64,000 nt of DNA from Sisyra terminalis (GCA_958496175.1 OY292277.1:27881282-27945281), one strand, 5' to 3'. Shown: positions 12,285-26,203, counted from the first letter of the stretch. The notes: generated by a model not told the origin, from the sequence alone. Made by a program: numbers and translations.

Positions 12285-13995
12285 TAATATGAGATAATGT
12301 AGTTAATCAACAATCGAAATTTTAAATTTAATAATCAAAGTGTTGTTAATATAAAAAAAAGTTTATCTAGAATTATATTAAGAAATAAAATAGTAGTACT
12401 TATACCAAATAGGCGATTTTAAATTTTGGTTCGTTTTTCAACAATCAAACTTTTTAAAATCTATTTTTTATGAATTAATGGTTGTGATCTGGACTAATTA
12501 TATATTCGGCTGAAAAGCATTAAGGTAGCAATTTTTGCCATATATTTCACTGTCAATTCAAATATAAAATCTTCGATACTAACTAACTTTTTTTCGGTAT
12601 TTAGAACAATTTGAAAACCAATTATTGTTATTGAAAATAAATAAAATATTCGAATTTACTTCCACGCTTTCCACTCATTTCCAACAATTTTGTATGTACA
12701 ACAACGTCCAAAAGTGCAAAATTGAATAGCTTTTTAGTCATGTTAACTAATATAAAGAAGGTCATTATTTTTTTTCGTTTTACATTGTATTTTCAAATAT
12801 AAGTGCACATTTGTGTCGATGAAATTTGGAAAGTGTTTTCCTTATACGATGCAGATAAATAATAAGAAAGGGTTTTTGAAAATTTCTCCCCTAAAAGAGT
12901 GAAAAACGGTAGCAAAGTTTGTAAGGGATAACGTTTAATAAACAATCGAAATTTCAAATTTAATAATTAATCAAAGTCCGTTAAAACTTAAAAGCGAAAC
13001 GTTATTACTGCTTAATATAAAACAAATTTGATTTATTATAAGAAACAAAAACTTAGGGTCTGCTTAAAAATTTAAACTGTGGTAGATATAACTGAAAATG
13101 GTTAAGTTTAAGTTTATTTATGAATACGTATTTCGGATTTTCAGGTTTACAATATGTGAAAGCCAAAAAACTTAATGCTCACTTATGAACTTGACCTTTT
13201 TCAGATCTAGATATTACAGTTTAAATTTTTAAGCAGATCCTACGTTCTTGAATCTAATAATAAACCAACATTGTTTTATTTTAAGCAATAAAACGTTTCG
13301 TCTATAACGAACATACTTTGATAATTAAATTTGAAATTTCGATTGTTTAATAGACGTTATGCCGTACAAACTTTGCCACCATTTTTTACTTTTTTAGGGG
13401 AGGAATTATAAAAAACCCTTTCTTATTATATATCTGCATCGTGTAAAACAATGTAAAACGAAAAAAATTATGACCTTTATTTTGATTATCATGACTAAAA
13501 AGCAATTCGATATCGCACATTTTGACGTTGCACATTCAAAATTTTAGGAAATAGATAGAAAGCGTGGAAGGAAATTCGAATATTTTATTTATTTTCAATA
13601 ACAATAATTTATTTTCAAATTTTTCTAAACACCGAAGAAAAGTTGGTTTGTAAGATTTAATTTTTTGATTGATAATGAAATATACAACAAAAAATTGCTC
13701 ACTTAATGTTAAATAATTGCTCCAGGTCACAATCATTGGTTCATAAAAATTAGATTTTAAAAAAGTTTGATTGTTGAAAAACAAACAAAACTTAAAAACT
13801 GCATTTTTGATATTTAAGTCTAAGTACCTACTACCTAAACTTTCATACTAATTAAGTGAAATGACGTTATTTAAAATGCTGTAGTTAAAATGATATAACA
13901 AAAACAGAAACTTATTATTAATTAATTATTTATTTGTTAATTACACTTATTAAATTCAAAATTTCGATTGTTGATTACATTTTCTCATATAAACT
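12285..13995. repeat. Imperfect inverted repeat inside Helitron-like copy A
   Basis: The left arm (about 12285-13090) and right arm (about 13205-13995) are reverse complements with scattered differences. For example, ATCAACAATCGAAATTTTAA at the outer left faces TTCAAAATTTCGATTGTTGA at the outer right, and GCTTAAAAATTTAAACTG at the inner left faces CAGTTTAAATTTTTAAGC. The spacer of about 115 bp (13091-13204) has its own relative at 36894-36985 in copy B. Confidence 0.8.
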
Positions 13996-14261
13996 AAGTC
14001 ACCTGTTTTACTCTTTTAGGGTAGGAATTTTCAAAAAAAATTTCTTATCAGATGTCTACTTAAAAGGAATAATCGAATATTAAAATTTCATCAGTCAGAG
14101 GGGATATATAAATACAGGAGTTTATGTTTGCACGGTTTTGAAAACGTATTTTCTTTAAGTTTTATTACTATTATTATTATTATTACTATTACTACTATTA
14201 CTTTTTTTCGTTAATATTTCCTTATTGAGCAACTCCAAGGATCTATTTACAGCAATTTTGT

Positions 14262-14364
14262 AAAAAAAAAAAATAAAAAAAAAAAGTTTACTGTAAGATT
14301 CGAACCCACGTCTTTATAATTAGGAGCATCAGGATGTAAGAAACGTAAGCCATTACGCTATTAA
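14262..14364 (-). ncRNA. tRNA-like Pol III unit inside Helitron-like copy A
   Basis: On the minus strand an A-box-like TAGCGTAATGG (14360-14350) is followed about 43 bases later by a perfect B box GGTTCGAATCT (14306-14296). A long T tract (14285-14262) follows and would act as a Pol III terminator. The arrangement is conserved in copy B at 35438-35536. It does not fold convincingly as a functional tRNA by eye, so I treat it as a tRNA-derived insertion or SINE head. Expression is unknown. Confidence 0.5.
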
Positions 14365-14826
14365 CATCAACTATGTGTTGTATATATATAAAGGTTTATA
14401 TTTCAAAGAGGCAATTATTTAAACTTTAAACTGAATTTACTGTGCTTTGTATCAGTTCAACTAAAATTTTTTTATAGATTATTTTCTAACTTTTAATTAC
14501 CTTTCCAATGATACATAACTCACCTGTCTAGTGTAAAAATGTTTGTTTTCATCCCTTGGGAATACCTTCCCTTATTATTTTTTTGGAATGATAAGTAGCC
14601 TATAGTCTGTGGGAAATTGTGTTGTATCTTAATACCAAATTTCATTAAATTCGGTTGTTCCGTTTTTTAGTTAAATCGGGACACACAGACAGACAGACAA
14701 AAATTTTAAAAATGTTAAATTTGGAATAAGGGCTTCTTGAAACAAATATTTACCCCAAAATTGGGTTCAAAATCGAAATGTACAGACAGACGTAAGAATT
14801 TTATATATTATATATATATATATAGA

Positions 14827-17800
14827 TAGTTCAAGCGTACATACATGTAAGTGAATCAAATCAAAAAATATTTCCTTTTGCAGACATATGGCCTCTATAA
14901 ATGTTGAGCTTTAAAAAGGAGAAAATTAAATGTGCCTTAAGTATAAATACAAAAAAAAAAGATATAAAAAAGTAAATAGCAATCAAAGTCTCAATAATGA
15001 TTATCACACAAAGTTTCATTGGTTCCATGCATGCTCATTGCTCATGTCTTTGAGTCTATCAATAAGAGGCAAATGCTAGGTTCCTATGAGTTCCTAGGTG
15101 CGCTTTCTATTCTTCATAGATTAGGTTTAATAAATGAATCTAAAATATTTAATTGCAGCATATAATTTTTTTTATTACTTATAGAAAAACTTTGGTTTAA
15201 ATTTAAATACGTGCTATAATTTTTTTACAAATGAATTTCATTTTGAGGATAAGTGGAAAAAAAATATTTGAATTGTATGAAATTTATAAATTATGTATAT
15301 AACATCTTATTCAAAATTTAAATTACGTGAGTTAACTTGTTAAAGCACAAAAAATACTCCGTTTTCCTTCTTTCAACAAAAAAAATCTGAAGGGTTCTTT
15401 TCATAATCAGTTAAAATAATAAATCAAAAGAGCACTTTTGAGCCGTGAAAAAAGATTTTTATTCATATAAAGTCCCCGTTTTTTTATATAATAAAACTTA
15501 ATTCAAAACCCAAATCAATAACAACTAAGCTAAAGCTCGGCTATTACTGAATTAAAGTAAAAAAAACCTTTAAAAATACGCAAAAGTGATTCATATCCAC
15601 GTGAAAAGAGGTTCAAGCTTGCTCACGTTTTTTTCGTATTTTCCACCCTTATTTCGATTTCTCTTCACTACTCTTCTTTTCTTTAAAAGCATTGAATTCA
15701 TGTAAGTTTTCAATAGCGCACGTACTCAAACTCAATACCTTTTTTTGTGTCAATCCTTCTTATTTGTAATGATATCGTTATGAAAAACTGAATTATTTCT
15801 GCAAAAATAAACTTAATAATAAATAAACGGAAAACTTTTCAATTCGTGATTTCTATAAGGGAGATTAAAGGATTTATTTTATGATTTTTACTCTGAAAAT
15901 GATATATATTTAATACGATAGACGATCTGACCATAACAAATCTATGGTTAAGTTGGAAACTGAATAATTATAGTACGAGCTTTTTTCTCTTGGAGTTTTC
16001 AAAACTTATAATGATGTAAAATCAATTGAATGGCACGAGATACGGGGAAAAATATAGAAAAAATAACAATATGTAACATCGTAATCTAAAATTACTTTCA
16101 TTAACTTCGTATTGCCAATGTTTTATATTAAAAGTTACGACGTTAAAAAAAATCGTTCATAATATTATAATATCTTAATTATAACATAAATTTTATATAA
16201 TAAATACCATAACAAAAAGTACGATGTTAGATTGGAAACTTGCTCTGTAAGAGCAAGTGAATATATAAATATACCATGCACAAGTAAAAGAGACAGAACT
16301 ACTAATGTCTCGGTCCTTATCAGTCTTACCAACTCTACCAACTTTTTATTTTTGAAAATAATTTTACGTAGACAAGAAGAGTAAACAGTGTGCTTTCGCG
16401 CTCTTGACAGCCAAAATACATCGATATATATTTAAACCAATGATGAATAGTGGCTCATTTATTGCCACTTTCAACTAATGACTAACTTCAAGACCCACAT
16501 TTATTTTCTATTTTAGGATGTATAGGCATTACATCTATAAAACTACCCACGCTATACATCTATAATCTTATAAATACATTTATAAGTGGTAATCATTCAA
16601 TCAAATACTTACAAATAATCAAGCACTATAAAATTCTGATAAAAATTCTTCAGTTTATAATTTGCATTGATTTTTATTTTGAATATTGTTGATTTTGATT
16701 TTTTTCATTATAATAGATGAAGAGATTCCTTTTTAATTAAGAAAAATAAATTATGATTAAATCATCAAATTAAATCACATCTTGCGGTAAAATCAGCTTA
16801 AGTCCCTTTTAGAACTGTCAAACTTGGCAACGTTGCATTTTTGACTAAGGTTTTTTATTCTCTTCGGGATTTTTTGGTTAATTCAATTCTAATATGGTGT
16901 AATTGTCTCTTTTTGGCTAAATTTTCATTATGAACCGATTGAGCCGTAAAATTTTTATAAAACTCGAGAAAATATGGTATTATTTATCTACTTTTCGAGT
17001 TAAGGATGAATGGAAACTACCAAATTTTAAAATTGTATCTACCTACTAAACAAAATTTGGGTTGGCAATACGGACTACTTTTTGGTTTCACAACGAACAC
17101 ATGCATACGAATGGCTCTATTTGCGTATGTATAGACATATACATGCACTATTTAATACGAACAAGTAACTTGTATAATGTCGCATCGTAAAATTTTTAAT
17201 ACGTTCGTTCGGGTCTAGCATTGTAATAATGAATAATAACAATTACGATATATACAAAATTACGATTGTAATTCTTCCAATATTTTTTTGTTCCATGTAT
17301 GTATGGTAATGAAAATATTTAAACACAGTCCATACATTTGAACATGCCTTGTACCGCCATTGGCAGTTTTTGTTGGATTTACGAAATAACAATGCGAAAA
17401 ATCCTACATGCATTTTTAACATTTCTATCAAAAAAAGACAAATTTTACCCATTTTTGGTATGAGAACTAAAAATTGGAAAACAGTAAATATTTCTACAAA
17501 TTCAAACGCCAAGTATATTTTTAAAAATTGATTACGGAAAACTTTTTTGCAAATATCAACATATTTGCAAAATACAGTTGTTGAAGTAGAAAGATTATGG
17601 AACTGATTTATTTTTTAAGGAAAATTATTGTCATTTAAATTATCATTATATTTTTTTTTTGTTTCATTTTAGTCATTTTAGAATTGAATAATTAATATAT
17701 TATTATCTTGAAACGTTGCGTTTGACGTCATTTCGATTGTTAAAATCGAAAAATGACAGTTTTGTTTAGTCGACATATATCAAGAAATTTGATGGCATTT

Positions 17801-17908
17801 GATGAGGGTTTGACAAGCGTTAACTGTATTTTTTATTCCACTTGACTTTAAAAGCATATAGACTAATGCATTCTTGATTTAAGAACGAGATATATCAATA
17901 TAAAAATA
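14827..17908. other. No gene recognised; one strong short hairpin
   Basis: Long AT-rich non-coding stretch. A perfect 9-bp stem with a 3-base loop (ACTTGCTCT, GTA, AGAGCAAGT) occurs at 16238-16258. It lies just before a GC-richer patch, 16275-16350, that looks transposon-derived but is unclassified. The open frames at 17243-17531 on both strands overlap each other and have no recognisable domain. Confidence 0.45.
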
Positions 17909-18125
17909 GGCAAATGTATGTATATATCTTTATTGTATATATCAGCAAAGACAAAGAACAAAGACTGTAAAAACATATGTGTAAAACAAATATATATTTA
18001 TTACTGTTTCAAATTTGAACTAACTTGTCATTTGTTTCAACTGTAATTTCAATTTCATTCAATTGTCAGTTTTTGTCATTTGTTATTTGCTAGTTTTGTC
18101 AGTGTTGGCTGTGAATATTTGAAAT
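17909..18125 (+). repeat. Dispersed repeat T, copy 1
   Basis: Shares, in order, CAGCAAAGACA, a GAACAAAGA-like block, TGTCATTTGTTTCAA, ATTTCATTCAATTGT and TGTCAGTGTTGGCTGTGAATATTT with 19829-20036. It shares a shorter part with 32590-32720. Copies 1 and 2 are direct repeats about 1.9 kb apart. I cannot assign a transposon class because no terminal repeats or target duplications were identified. Confidence 0.6.
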
Positions 18126-18953
18126 TTTCACGGCCAGTTACTAGTTTTACAATAATTAACAACATGAAGAATAGTATTGGGACACAATCTATATACACCA
18201 ATGTAGCGTGGGTTGGATAACTATATTATTTAACGATTGTTATGAGCTAGAGCTGGACATAAGGAATGAAAAAGGTCACGAGAGAAGTTTCTTCTCTTTT
18301 CTTAAATTTTCTACAAACGTAATATACAAAGAAAATCACAACGAAATCCGTAAAAGATTTACCCCATGGCAAGAAATGACCTAAACTTTGACTTAAATGA
18401 CATAAGTATATTGCATGAACCAGAATATCTCAATCTCAGAAAATTAAAAATTAACAAACCGAAATTACATAGATTTACATGACAAAGAATTGAGCGTTAC
18501 CATTAATATTCCTCCTCCATTCAGTACTGTGCGTTTTGTCTTTTATATTTCTAATAAAATGTTGATTTTGTCAGTAATTTTGTCTATCATTTTTTAGCGT
18601 TAGGAAGTAAGTGTTCCTTATATCCTCACTTATCCCTTCTTTATAAATTAAATTAAAAACTAGTAAAAAAATCAAGAAAATTGGTATTTTAGTGAGAAAT
18701 GACCTACAGCCGAACTCGTTTTTTTTCAAATACATTTGTAATGATAGACAATAATAGAACATTTCAAAAAATTTACATTTTAGTTAATATTTTACTTTTT
18801 TGTAAATACGTGTTAGATTTGGAATTGATTGACCAATCAAATAATACACTATAGTTCTGAAAAAAATTTATGTGTAATTTATTATTCGTTAATACATTTT
18901 TGAAGTTATACTTCTTTAGCTGCATCATGAGAAGGAAAAATACATAGTGTAAG
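18126..18953. other. No gene recognised
   Basis: AT-rich non-coding DNA between repeat T and a GTATCTTAG-rich block. No conserved frame was seen. Confidence 0.5.
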
Positions 18954-19528
18954 TAGAGCTGTCAGAAAAAAGTATTTTAGTTACTTCAAAGTATCTAAGA
19001 CACAGTAACTTAGCTCCTTTATTTTTTGACAAAAATTTTCTAGTATCTTAGATATTTTTAAAGGGAATTATATCTTGTAATTTAAAAAGTATCTTAGATA
19101 CCGAAAATTACCTTAAATATCTAGATACGAGGAGATTAGATACAAAGTTTTATTTTATTTTGTTTGTTTGTTCTTTATTTTGTTTTTTTTCTTTTTATAT
19201 TAATTTTTTATCATTTTTAAAGTGAAATATGTTTTTAGAACATTCAACATATACACTTTCCTTTTTCCGAAATTAATAAAGATAAGACATACAATATGTA
19301 TAAACTTTTCTTAATACGACACGAAACTTAGTACATACTTAGTATACAATGAAATTAAGAAAGTATCTTTCTAAGTACCTTAAAAAGTAACTTATGATAA
19401 GTATTGAAGTTCCTTTTCCTTAAGAAGTAAATAGATACCCAAAGTAACTTCAGATGTTTTTTTAAAAAGTAACTTATCAAGTATCTAAATACTTTCCTAA
19501 AGTATCTTTGATATTTTTCCGTTCTCTG
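18954..19528. repeat. GTATCT/TAAGATAC-rich block, possible hAT-type MITE
   Basis: Many copies of AAGTATCTTAGATAC and AAAAGTAACTTA-like strings occur in both orientations near the two ends (18980-19135 and 19360-19505). The ends TAGAGCTGTCAGAAAAA and, reversed, CAGAGAACGGAAAAA are weak inverted repeats of hAT style. The flanking 8-mers agree in only 4 positions, so the target duplication is not established. Confidence 0.4.
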
Positions 19529-19828
19529 TACGAAAGTTGGCTTGGGCTGTAAAGTATACTGAACAGCACACAAATTTGGATTGAACTAAATAAAATGTAA
19601 TAGCGCATGTTCCCGATTGGATAACTTCTGTTATATGCAAAATAAGAACTTAATCAATTACACAAGATAATGTATGTGTTTCTTAAAATTAAAAGTAATT
19701 TTTATGTTTTTAATTTTTGTAAATAATTGTTTTCTAGCAACAAATAAATCGTTCGTTTAAATTACAAATTTTTTGAATTTATAATTGAGTTAACGTAGAA
19801 ATAAAATATTTTATATTAATATAATAAT

Positions 19829-20036
19829 TGGCAAATATTTGTATTTAATATACCAGCAAAGACAGAGAATAAAGAATGTAAACATAGTTAACGTATGAGT
19901 GAAAAATAAATATAATAATCATTGGCTCCAATTTGAACAAACTGATTATTGTCATTTGTTTCAATTGTCATATCAATTTCATTCAATTGTATTTTTTTTC
20001 ATTTGTGTCAGTGTTGGCTGTGAATATTTCTACAAG
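19829..20036 (+). repeat. Dispersed repeat T, copy 2
   Basis: Same family and orientation as 17909-18125, with small deletions in the poly-T part. The copy ends at the shared GTTGGCTGTGAATATTTC block. Confidence 0.6.
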
Positions 20037-22884
20037 TATTTTATCATTATAATGATGTAAATTTTATTATGAACTCTAGTAAAACAAGAAAGTTATAACT
20101 TATTTCCAGAAAAAAATAGACTTTTGCAAAGAAGTGTAACTTCTGGCGCGAGTCTCTAAATACATACATACTCTTTTTCCTTTGAGTTTCAGTTACGGTG
20201 AATTTTAGTACATCTTTTGTATTTTATAATTTTTATCTATGGTATTTTACACCCCCAGAATTTCCGGTTTAAAATTACTAGTTTTAATAATTTCCTTACA
20301 ATCGATTGTTTCGTTAATCGATGCATTTTAATTTTACCACATGAAACATAATATCGAAAAGTAAATGTGTAAAGTAACGAAAGCTTATCTCAGTGTTTCC
20401 TTCAGCTTTTCAATAAAATTAACCCAAATTATAATGAAATGCAAACAACAGTCAAACCAAAGTTTATAACAAGATTAAGCTTCGTTGCGTCATTGTGTCT
20501 CATTCCTGTAAAATCTATGCAAATTAGTATAAAACAAATAGTAATTGTAACCTTTGAACAACAGACATCTAAACAAATAAAAGACGACAAATTTCATTCT
20601 ACATAACAATTTTTATCATAAATTTCCTCTACGTTTCACAAATTTGCAAACTTTCCTCACCAATTGTGAAATTATTTGAAAATTCCCGGAATTATGAACA
20701 CAACGGGAACGTTTTTGGTTTTCGTCCACAATCGAATAAATGAATTATTATTATCATAACACAATATTAATCAGTCGTTAACGAAGCGTGGATAAAGGCA
20801 ATAAATTGAATCTATAGGGAAATTTGGAGCTGAAAATGGCAAAAGAGATAATAGAAAAAAAAGCATTAATGTTAGGGGTTGCGAAGTTCATTAGCTCGGA
20901 TTGAATTACATGCATTCAGCTTTTAATTAAAACGAATAAATTCGATAAATGCACAAATAATTTAATGCTAATGAAATAAAGCTTTTCAAACTAGAAATAA
21001 TTGAATTTTATCAATCACAATTACGCTTTTATTAACGGCAGCTTTCGGAAGCTTTTCAACGGTGTTCAGCCGTTCGTTTATTGTGTAAAGTTCGCGCTAC
21101 GTGTTAATTATCCGTTCAATGTGGGGAAAAAATCCAAATAGTGTATAAGAAAACGGAGAGAGGAAAATGGGGCAGAAACGAGTGGGAAAACGGTTCATTT
21201 TGAATAATGGAGAAAAATGAAATGGTGCGCTAATGACAGAAAAAAAATATCTTACACGGTCCAATTGGTATATTTAATTGTTGGCTGCAGTCAAATAGAA
21301 ATAATTGACGTTTAAGTTTAACAGTTTGGGAAGAAAATTAAATTAGAAATTAAATGTAGAATTTGAGTATCAGATGATTTGAATGAAGAAAGAAATGAAA
21401 ATATGCTGCAGTTTAAAGCTTTCGTTGCTTTTGTTTGTAGCTTATAGCTCTTTTTATCAGTGAAGACTAAAATCAAATTTTAATAAAGCTTTACTTTAAA
21501 AAGCTTTAAACCATTTAAGAAATATCATTATCTCGATAGTTTAATTAGTTACAGATTTTTTTAACCAAGTCAAATATTTGCAATTTATACTTGTAATTAT
21601 GGCGTTGTAATGCTTTCAGTTGTTCGAGCCATTTGAGTGTTTTACTCAGTTCTTTGAAATGCAGAACTACGAAAGAAGAAGTTCGTAAGTTGTCCCAAAT
21701 TTAAGCTTTTACTACGCTTCCAAGAGATTCACATGCGCACAGAAAAATACTTTTTTTTAGGAATTGTATAGAATTATTTTACCTTCCCCTTACTGTATCG
21801 GAAACAGAATGTATAATACGATGATATGTATGGTATTTTCTAAAACATTTGAAAAATCTTTAAAATCGTAAAATATTTGAATTTTTATAAATATTGTTTC
21901 AGCTGACCATAGTTTAAGTTGAAATGCATTATCATCAACTATTATCCTTATTATAACTATTATTAATTATATTTTTGAGAAATAACATTTTATTTGAGTA
22001 TATTCCTATCACAATCTCCGAAATAAAATATCTCAGTTGAGTCCGTCTGTCACGCATGCTCACTCACGATATATATGAGAAAGAGATAGACTGAGTGTTC
22101 CGTGTAACTGTTGCATATGCTTCAAAGGTTGCAAAATTTACGTATATGCAAAAATACGCCTACTAACGCATATTTGATTGTTTATGTAAATTTGTGATAA
22201 ATATTTTGATATTGATATTTTGATTTTGATAGAATTTTGATAAACCATCTCATTATAAGGGGTACATCCTACTTTTTGTTACTATTATGAATTTATTTTA
22301 TATGCAAATGTTTAAGGGAAGAATACCTAAAATATGAACACACTGTCTCATACATTTATAGAGATATTTAAATTATTAAAGATAGTATGTACTAAATACA
22401 TACCCATAGATACGGATAATAATTTCAAAGTCAGCAGCATAATTTCTATAAAAACAAACACCCTTCAATGGCTTTTCTTTGAACAGTAAAAATATTTTTG
22501 TTTTACTGAAATAAATTATACGTAAATTTTGATTAGAATAATTTTGCATAAGCGCGTGTGGCATTTTTTTGAAAAATTTAAGTATAAAATTCTTATTTTT
22601 TTCACAAATCTTCAAGTTAGGGATATTGGTGTAGTTTATTACTCCTTGTTATAGATAATTTTATTAAGAAGTTATTGCTGAGTTCATCGATAATTTCTTT
22701 TTTTTTGTATGATATATAATGATATCCTTGTATGTAATATATAACATATATATATTTTATTATTTTTTTTACTATTTAATGATTTTTTACAAATAGTAAC
22801 TATCATTGGTTTGCAAATATGGGAATAGTTCTAAATCGATTTAAAAGTCGTGATACTTGAGACTATGAGGTCCTAAGCGGTTAA
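20037..22884. other. No gene recognised; partly unique-looking non-coding DNA
   Basis: The interval 20650-21250 is more complex in composition than its surroundings and shows no repeat partner, so it may be unique intergenic or intronic sequence. Near 22048 the string CGCATGCTCACTCAC recurs at 46554, suggesting a short dispersed repeat. No conserved reading frame was found. Confidence 0.45.
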
Positions 22885-23090
22885 GCATTAGGGATGTGAA
22901 AAATTAATCGAATATGGAAAAATTGATAATTTTTTCTACAAAAATCAATTAATGAGGAATCGATTTTGTAGCTCACTATCGATTTTTATGTCCACAACTC
23001 TCCCGAATCCAAACAGGAGTCCAGAGAGGTAAGAAATACCAGAGTGGTAAATTACTCACTTTTTTCACGTCTTTTGATAATTATTGATAT
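22885..23090 (+). repeat. Dispersed repeat, copy 2 (partner at 2635-2820)
   Basis: Opens TAGGGATGTGAAAAATT and shares the ordered blocks listed for the partner copy, including ACTTTTTTCACGTCTTTTGA. Possibly a hAT-type end. Confidence 0.45.
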
Positions 23091-23341
23091 TAATGAAAGG
23101 AAGCGAAGGGTTTCTGAAAAGATAAAAAGAGGAAAAACACTACCAAAAGCTTGTTTGTTGTTTTTCAGCGCTCTCCTTAAAAGGGAATGTATGAAAAAAT
23201 AATTCAGTATAAACTGTTTAAAATACTCTTTAACCTTGTTGCCCTTACCCTTGTTGGAGGTACTGACCTCCAATTTCATATCCCCATTCACTGAGCCCAT
23301 CTTAATTGGAAAATAATGTATGTTTTTTTTCAAATTCAAAC

Positions 23342-23484
23342 CAAAGGTTTATATTTATACATAGGTGCACAAAATGAACAAAACAAATGAGAACAAAGAA
23401 CAATACCATTTGGAACCCACCAAATCCGCGAAACTGACTCACCGAACCCCTGGGGCTCGAGTGAATCCAGGGTAAGAACCACTG
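23342..23484 (-). mobile_element. hAT-type terminal fragment, family 2, copy 2
   Basis: On the minus strand it begins CAGTGGTTCTTACCCTGG and continues through GAGCCCCAGGGGTTCGGTGA to GTGCACCTATG, collinear with 11265-11400. No matching opposite terminus was located. The frame 23302-23541 (minus) derives from this fragment. Confidence 0.6.
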
Positions 23485-26048
23485 GTTTAAATCAGTGACA
23501 ACTGTTCCCGTATCCATTATATCCCATTCCTTATGTAACAAATATTTCGTTACACAATGTCCTCATGGCAATACACAAAAAATAGTTTTCTCATATATTT
23601 ATCGTGGATTTCAGTACACAATATTATAAATGCAATAAAAAATAACGATGAGATAAAATATTAATTTGGTATCAATTTTATTGCAATCAGATATAATATT
23701 TTTCTATTTTTTGCGAGTAACATCGTTATGTACTTTTAAACACCAATGTACAATTAAATTATCTTAATTTTAGTCTTGGTAGTTTGATGTTATTTGACAA
23801 AATCATAAATAACTGCTGAAACGTTGAATCTCGGTAAATGTTTGTTTACGTTCCTTTAATTTCCTCATTTTCCATGAAGTGAACCACTAAAGCTTCGCTT
23901 AGCCCCAGAAAACCAAAAACGGACAAAATATTCATGTAAAATTCCTCAATTTATGCGCTTCTTTTCGATCTATACCATTTTTAACAATAACTTTGATAAA
24001 AATTTTCGTGGTTCTTTCAAATAATTGTTAAGTGAATTTAAATTAACTTTATGATGCTGTAATATTTTACTGGATCAGTAAATTTCTGAAATTTCCTTAT
24101 TATTTCTAAATTCATCCTTTAAGCTAAAATATTTTGCCATAACATGCATTATATGTTCTTCACAAATAATACTTTCAATGGAAGTTGTTCGGATTTGTAT
24201 TGATATTGAGTTGTAAGGAAATGGGAGAATGAATAAGGGGGTATGATCAATGCTAGAACTAAACTAGAATAACTACGCAATTGTCTATTCCGGAAATTGA
24301 ATTTCATATTTTGGTTTTGCCAGAAATCGAAGCTGAAGACGATAGAAGCTTGTTGATGTATTTTTGTTGAAAAACGAATGATTTTTGCTTCTCTATGTTT
24401 TGATTCTTTGATGTTTTCATTTTTCACAAAGAAAACATAACGACATAATGCGCGATCGTAAACTGAATTATAGAAACAAAGAAAATCAATTTTCCCGCAT
24501 AAAACACAAAGAAAAGATATCCATTATACAAATACAAATAATTATACGAACACTGAATTAAATCTAATTTATAAACCTGCATTTCGTTCCATTTTTTATC
24601 TTATAACATATAAATATTTTTTTTGTTATTAAAATTATGTAAATTTTGTTGCTTCTGTCACGAAACAAACTTTCATATATTTTCCTCATATTTATTATTA
24701 CGTTATAATAAAAGAAATATTTTTTCTAAAAAGAACGAAAAACAAGGTTGCCTTTCTTTTCCCTAATCATATTACATGTACCTATTCGTACAACGGAAAA
24801 ATGAAACAAACAGGTGGTTTATAATTTTTTTTAAATTAATTTTACTTCGCTTTCTTTTGCTGGAAAATGTAATGCTGGTATAACGTAATGGTTATGTAAT
24901 GGTATAATGAAAGAATAAAGGAAAGCAGAAAAATGAAAGATGAGTTTTGGAGTTGATTTACGACGTCGTTAAAAAAGGGTAATACGTTTTTTTTTTGGGG
25001 TCAATAAAAATCTAGTGCAGCTAACCAAAATATAACGAATCTATATGAAATCGGGCATGCTTTATCTTATTATTTCTCTACAAATTGACGAAAAATGTGA
25101 TTTTTTTATGCCATATTTCATTGCATTTTTCTATATTCCATTTGTAGCTTGTATGTGATATATTTTCTGATAAATTTTGTATTGCAAAAACAGACGAAAA
25201 AAAATCCAGTTTAAAAATTACATCTTATCGTTCAATGATTTACATATATAAAAAGCAAAAAAAAAATATTTACCTCGAAACTTTTTGCCTATAATATATT
25301 GTACAAACATCTCTTTTTTGACTAAGTGAAGATATGTATGTGAAAAAACATTTTATTGAAATCAAAAGAGTTAAATCTAAGTAAAAAATAACACAATTTA
25401 AAATAGCCACTTTGGTAAAATAACACTACAAAACAGGATAATACGGCACGACATGCTGAACACTAATCAGAGCGAATGACGTCATTTTTGTAAAAGCTAA
25501 TGCATTGAAATCATCAAATGCATCTTTTTTCTTAAAATTCTTTCTTCTGAAATGTTTTTTTTTTGGGAAGGGGACAAGAGAAGGAAACTTAACTGTGAGG
25601 ATAAATATTTAAATGACTGTCTTTGGTTAAATATAAAGTTTACCTATGCACAACTTAGTGTTGAAATATGTAGAAACTTTAATAAGAGCATAAATTATCA
25701 CGTTGCAGTGAAGATTCACGCTTCAACATTTTGCTGGAGTTGTGATTGCCAGTCCTGATATTTTGGATCATTTAAGTAAGATATTTGTTTACCAACACTT
25801 AAATTATTCAGTTTTGTGATATAAAAGCAAAACCAATTATTAGTTTATTTTCTTTTATCTGGGTGGCATTAAAGTTTTGTTGGCATACATGCGGTTTCAT
25901 GCGGACCTGTAACATCGATCCAATCAAATGATATTGCATATAATTCGTCATATCATTTGACAACTGAAATTCAAATAAAATACCTACTAAGATAACAGTG
26001 GTCCAAGAACACAGGAAACCTCAAAAATACATATATTTTTTTTAATTT
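23485..26048. other. No gene recognised
   Basis: AT-rich non-coding DNA. A TGACGTCA palindrome occurs at 25477-25484 without the context of repeat R described near 40 kb. Short frames at 24149-24427 and 25552-25758 show no domain. Confidence 0.45.
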
Positions 26049-26203
26049 TTATTTACCATCGCTTTATAACTACCAACGTCTTTAGTGACTCTAAGGTTAA
26101 TAAAAGTCCGTAATCGAGAAATATCGAAAATTTGCACGATACAATGACCAAACCCAACAACTACCAGTTTTGGAGCTGCTACCTAGACCACTCTCCTACC
26201 AGT
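26049..26203 (-). mobile_element. tRNA-derived SINE, copy 2
   Basis: On the minus strand the head reads TACTGGTAGGAGAGTGGTCT and then TTGTTGGGTTTGGTCAT (decayed B box). The body has CAAATTTTCGATATTTCTCG and the tail ATAAAGCGATGGTAAATA. It is collinear with the copies at 7173, 31242, 44720 and 47008. It directly precedes a compound hAT copy. Confidence 0.75.

Larger units (their letters stand above)
12232..14826 (-). mobile_element. Helitron-like element, copy A (2,595 bp)
   Basis: On the minus strand it starts A|TCTATATATA (14826) and ends CTAG|T (12232), the A-T target and TC/CTAG termini of rolling-circle transposons. A hairpin GTTGC-GAAT-GCAAC sits just inside the 3' end. It shares long blocks with copy B (34976-37660): TATAAAATTCTT followed by a CGTCTGTCTGTACATTTCG block at the 5' end, a tRNA-like unit, a trinucleotide tract, and an arm of about 0.8 kb. 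It differs from B in carrying both arms of that inverted repeat. No replicase is encoded, so it is non-autonomous. Confidence 0.75.

Noticed and set aside
18954..19528. Definite hAT call for the GTATCTTAG block
   Set aside because: The flanking 8-mers agree in only half of positions and the terminal repeats are weak, so it is kept as an unclassified repeat.
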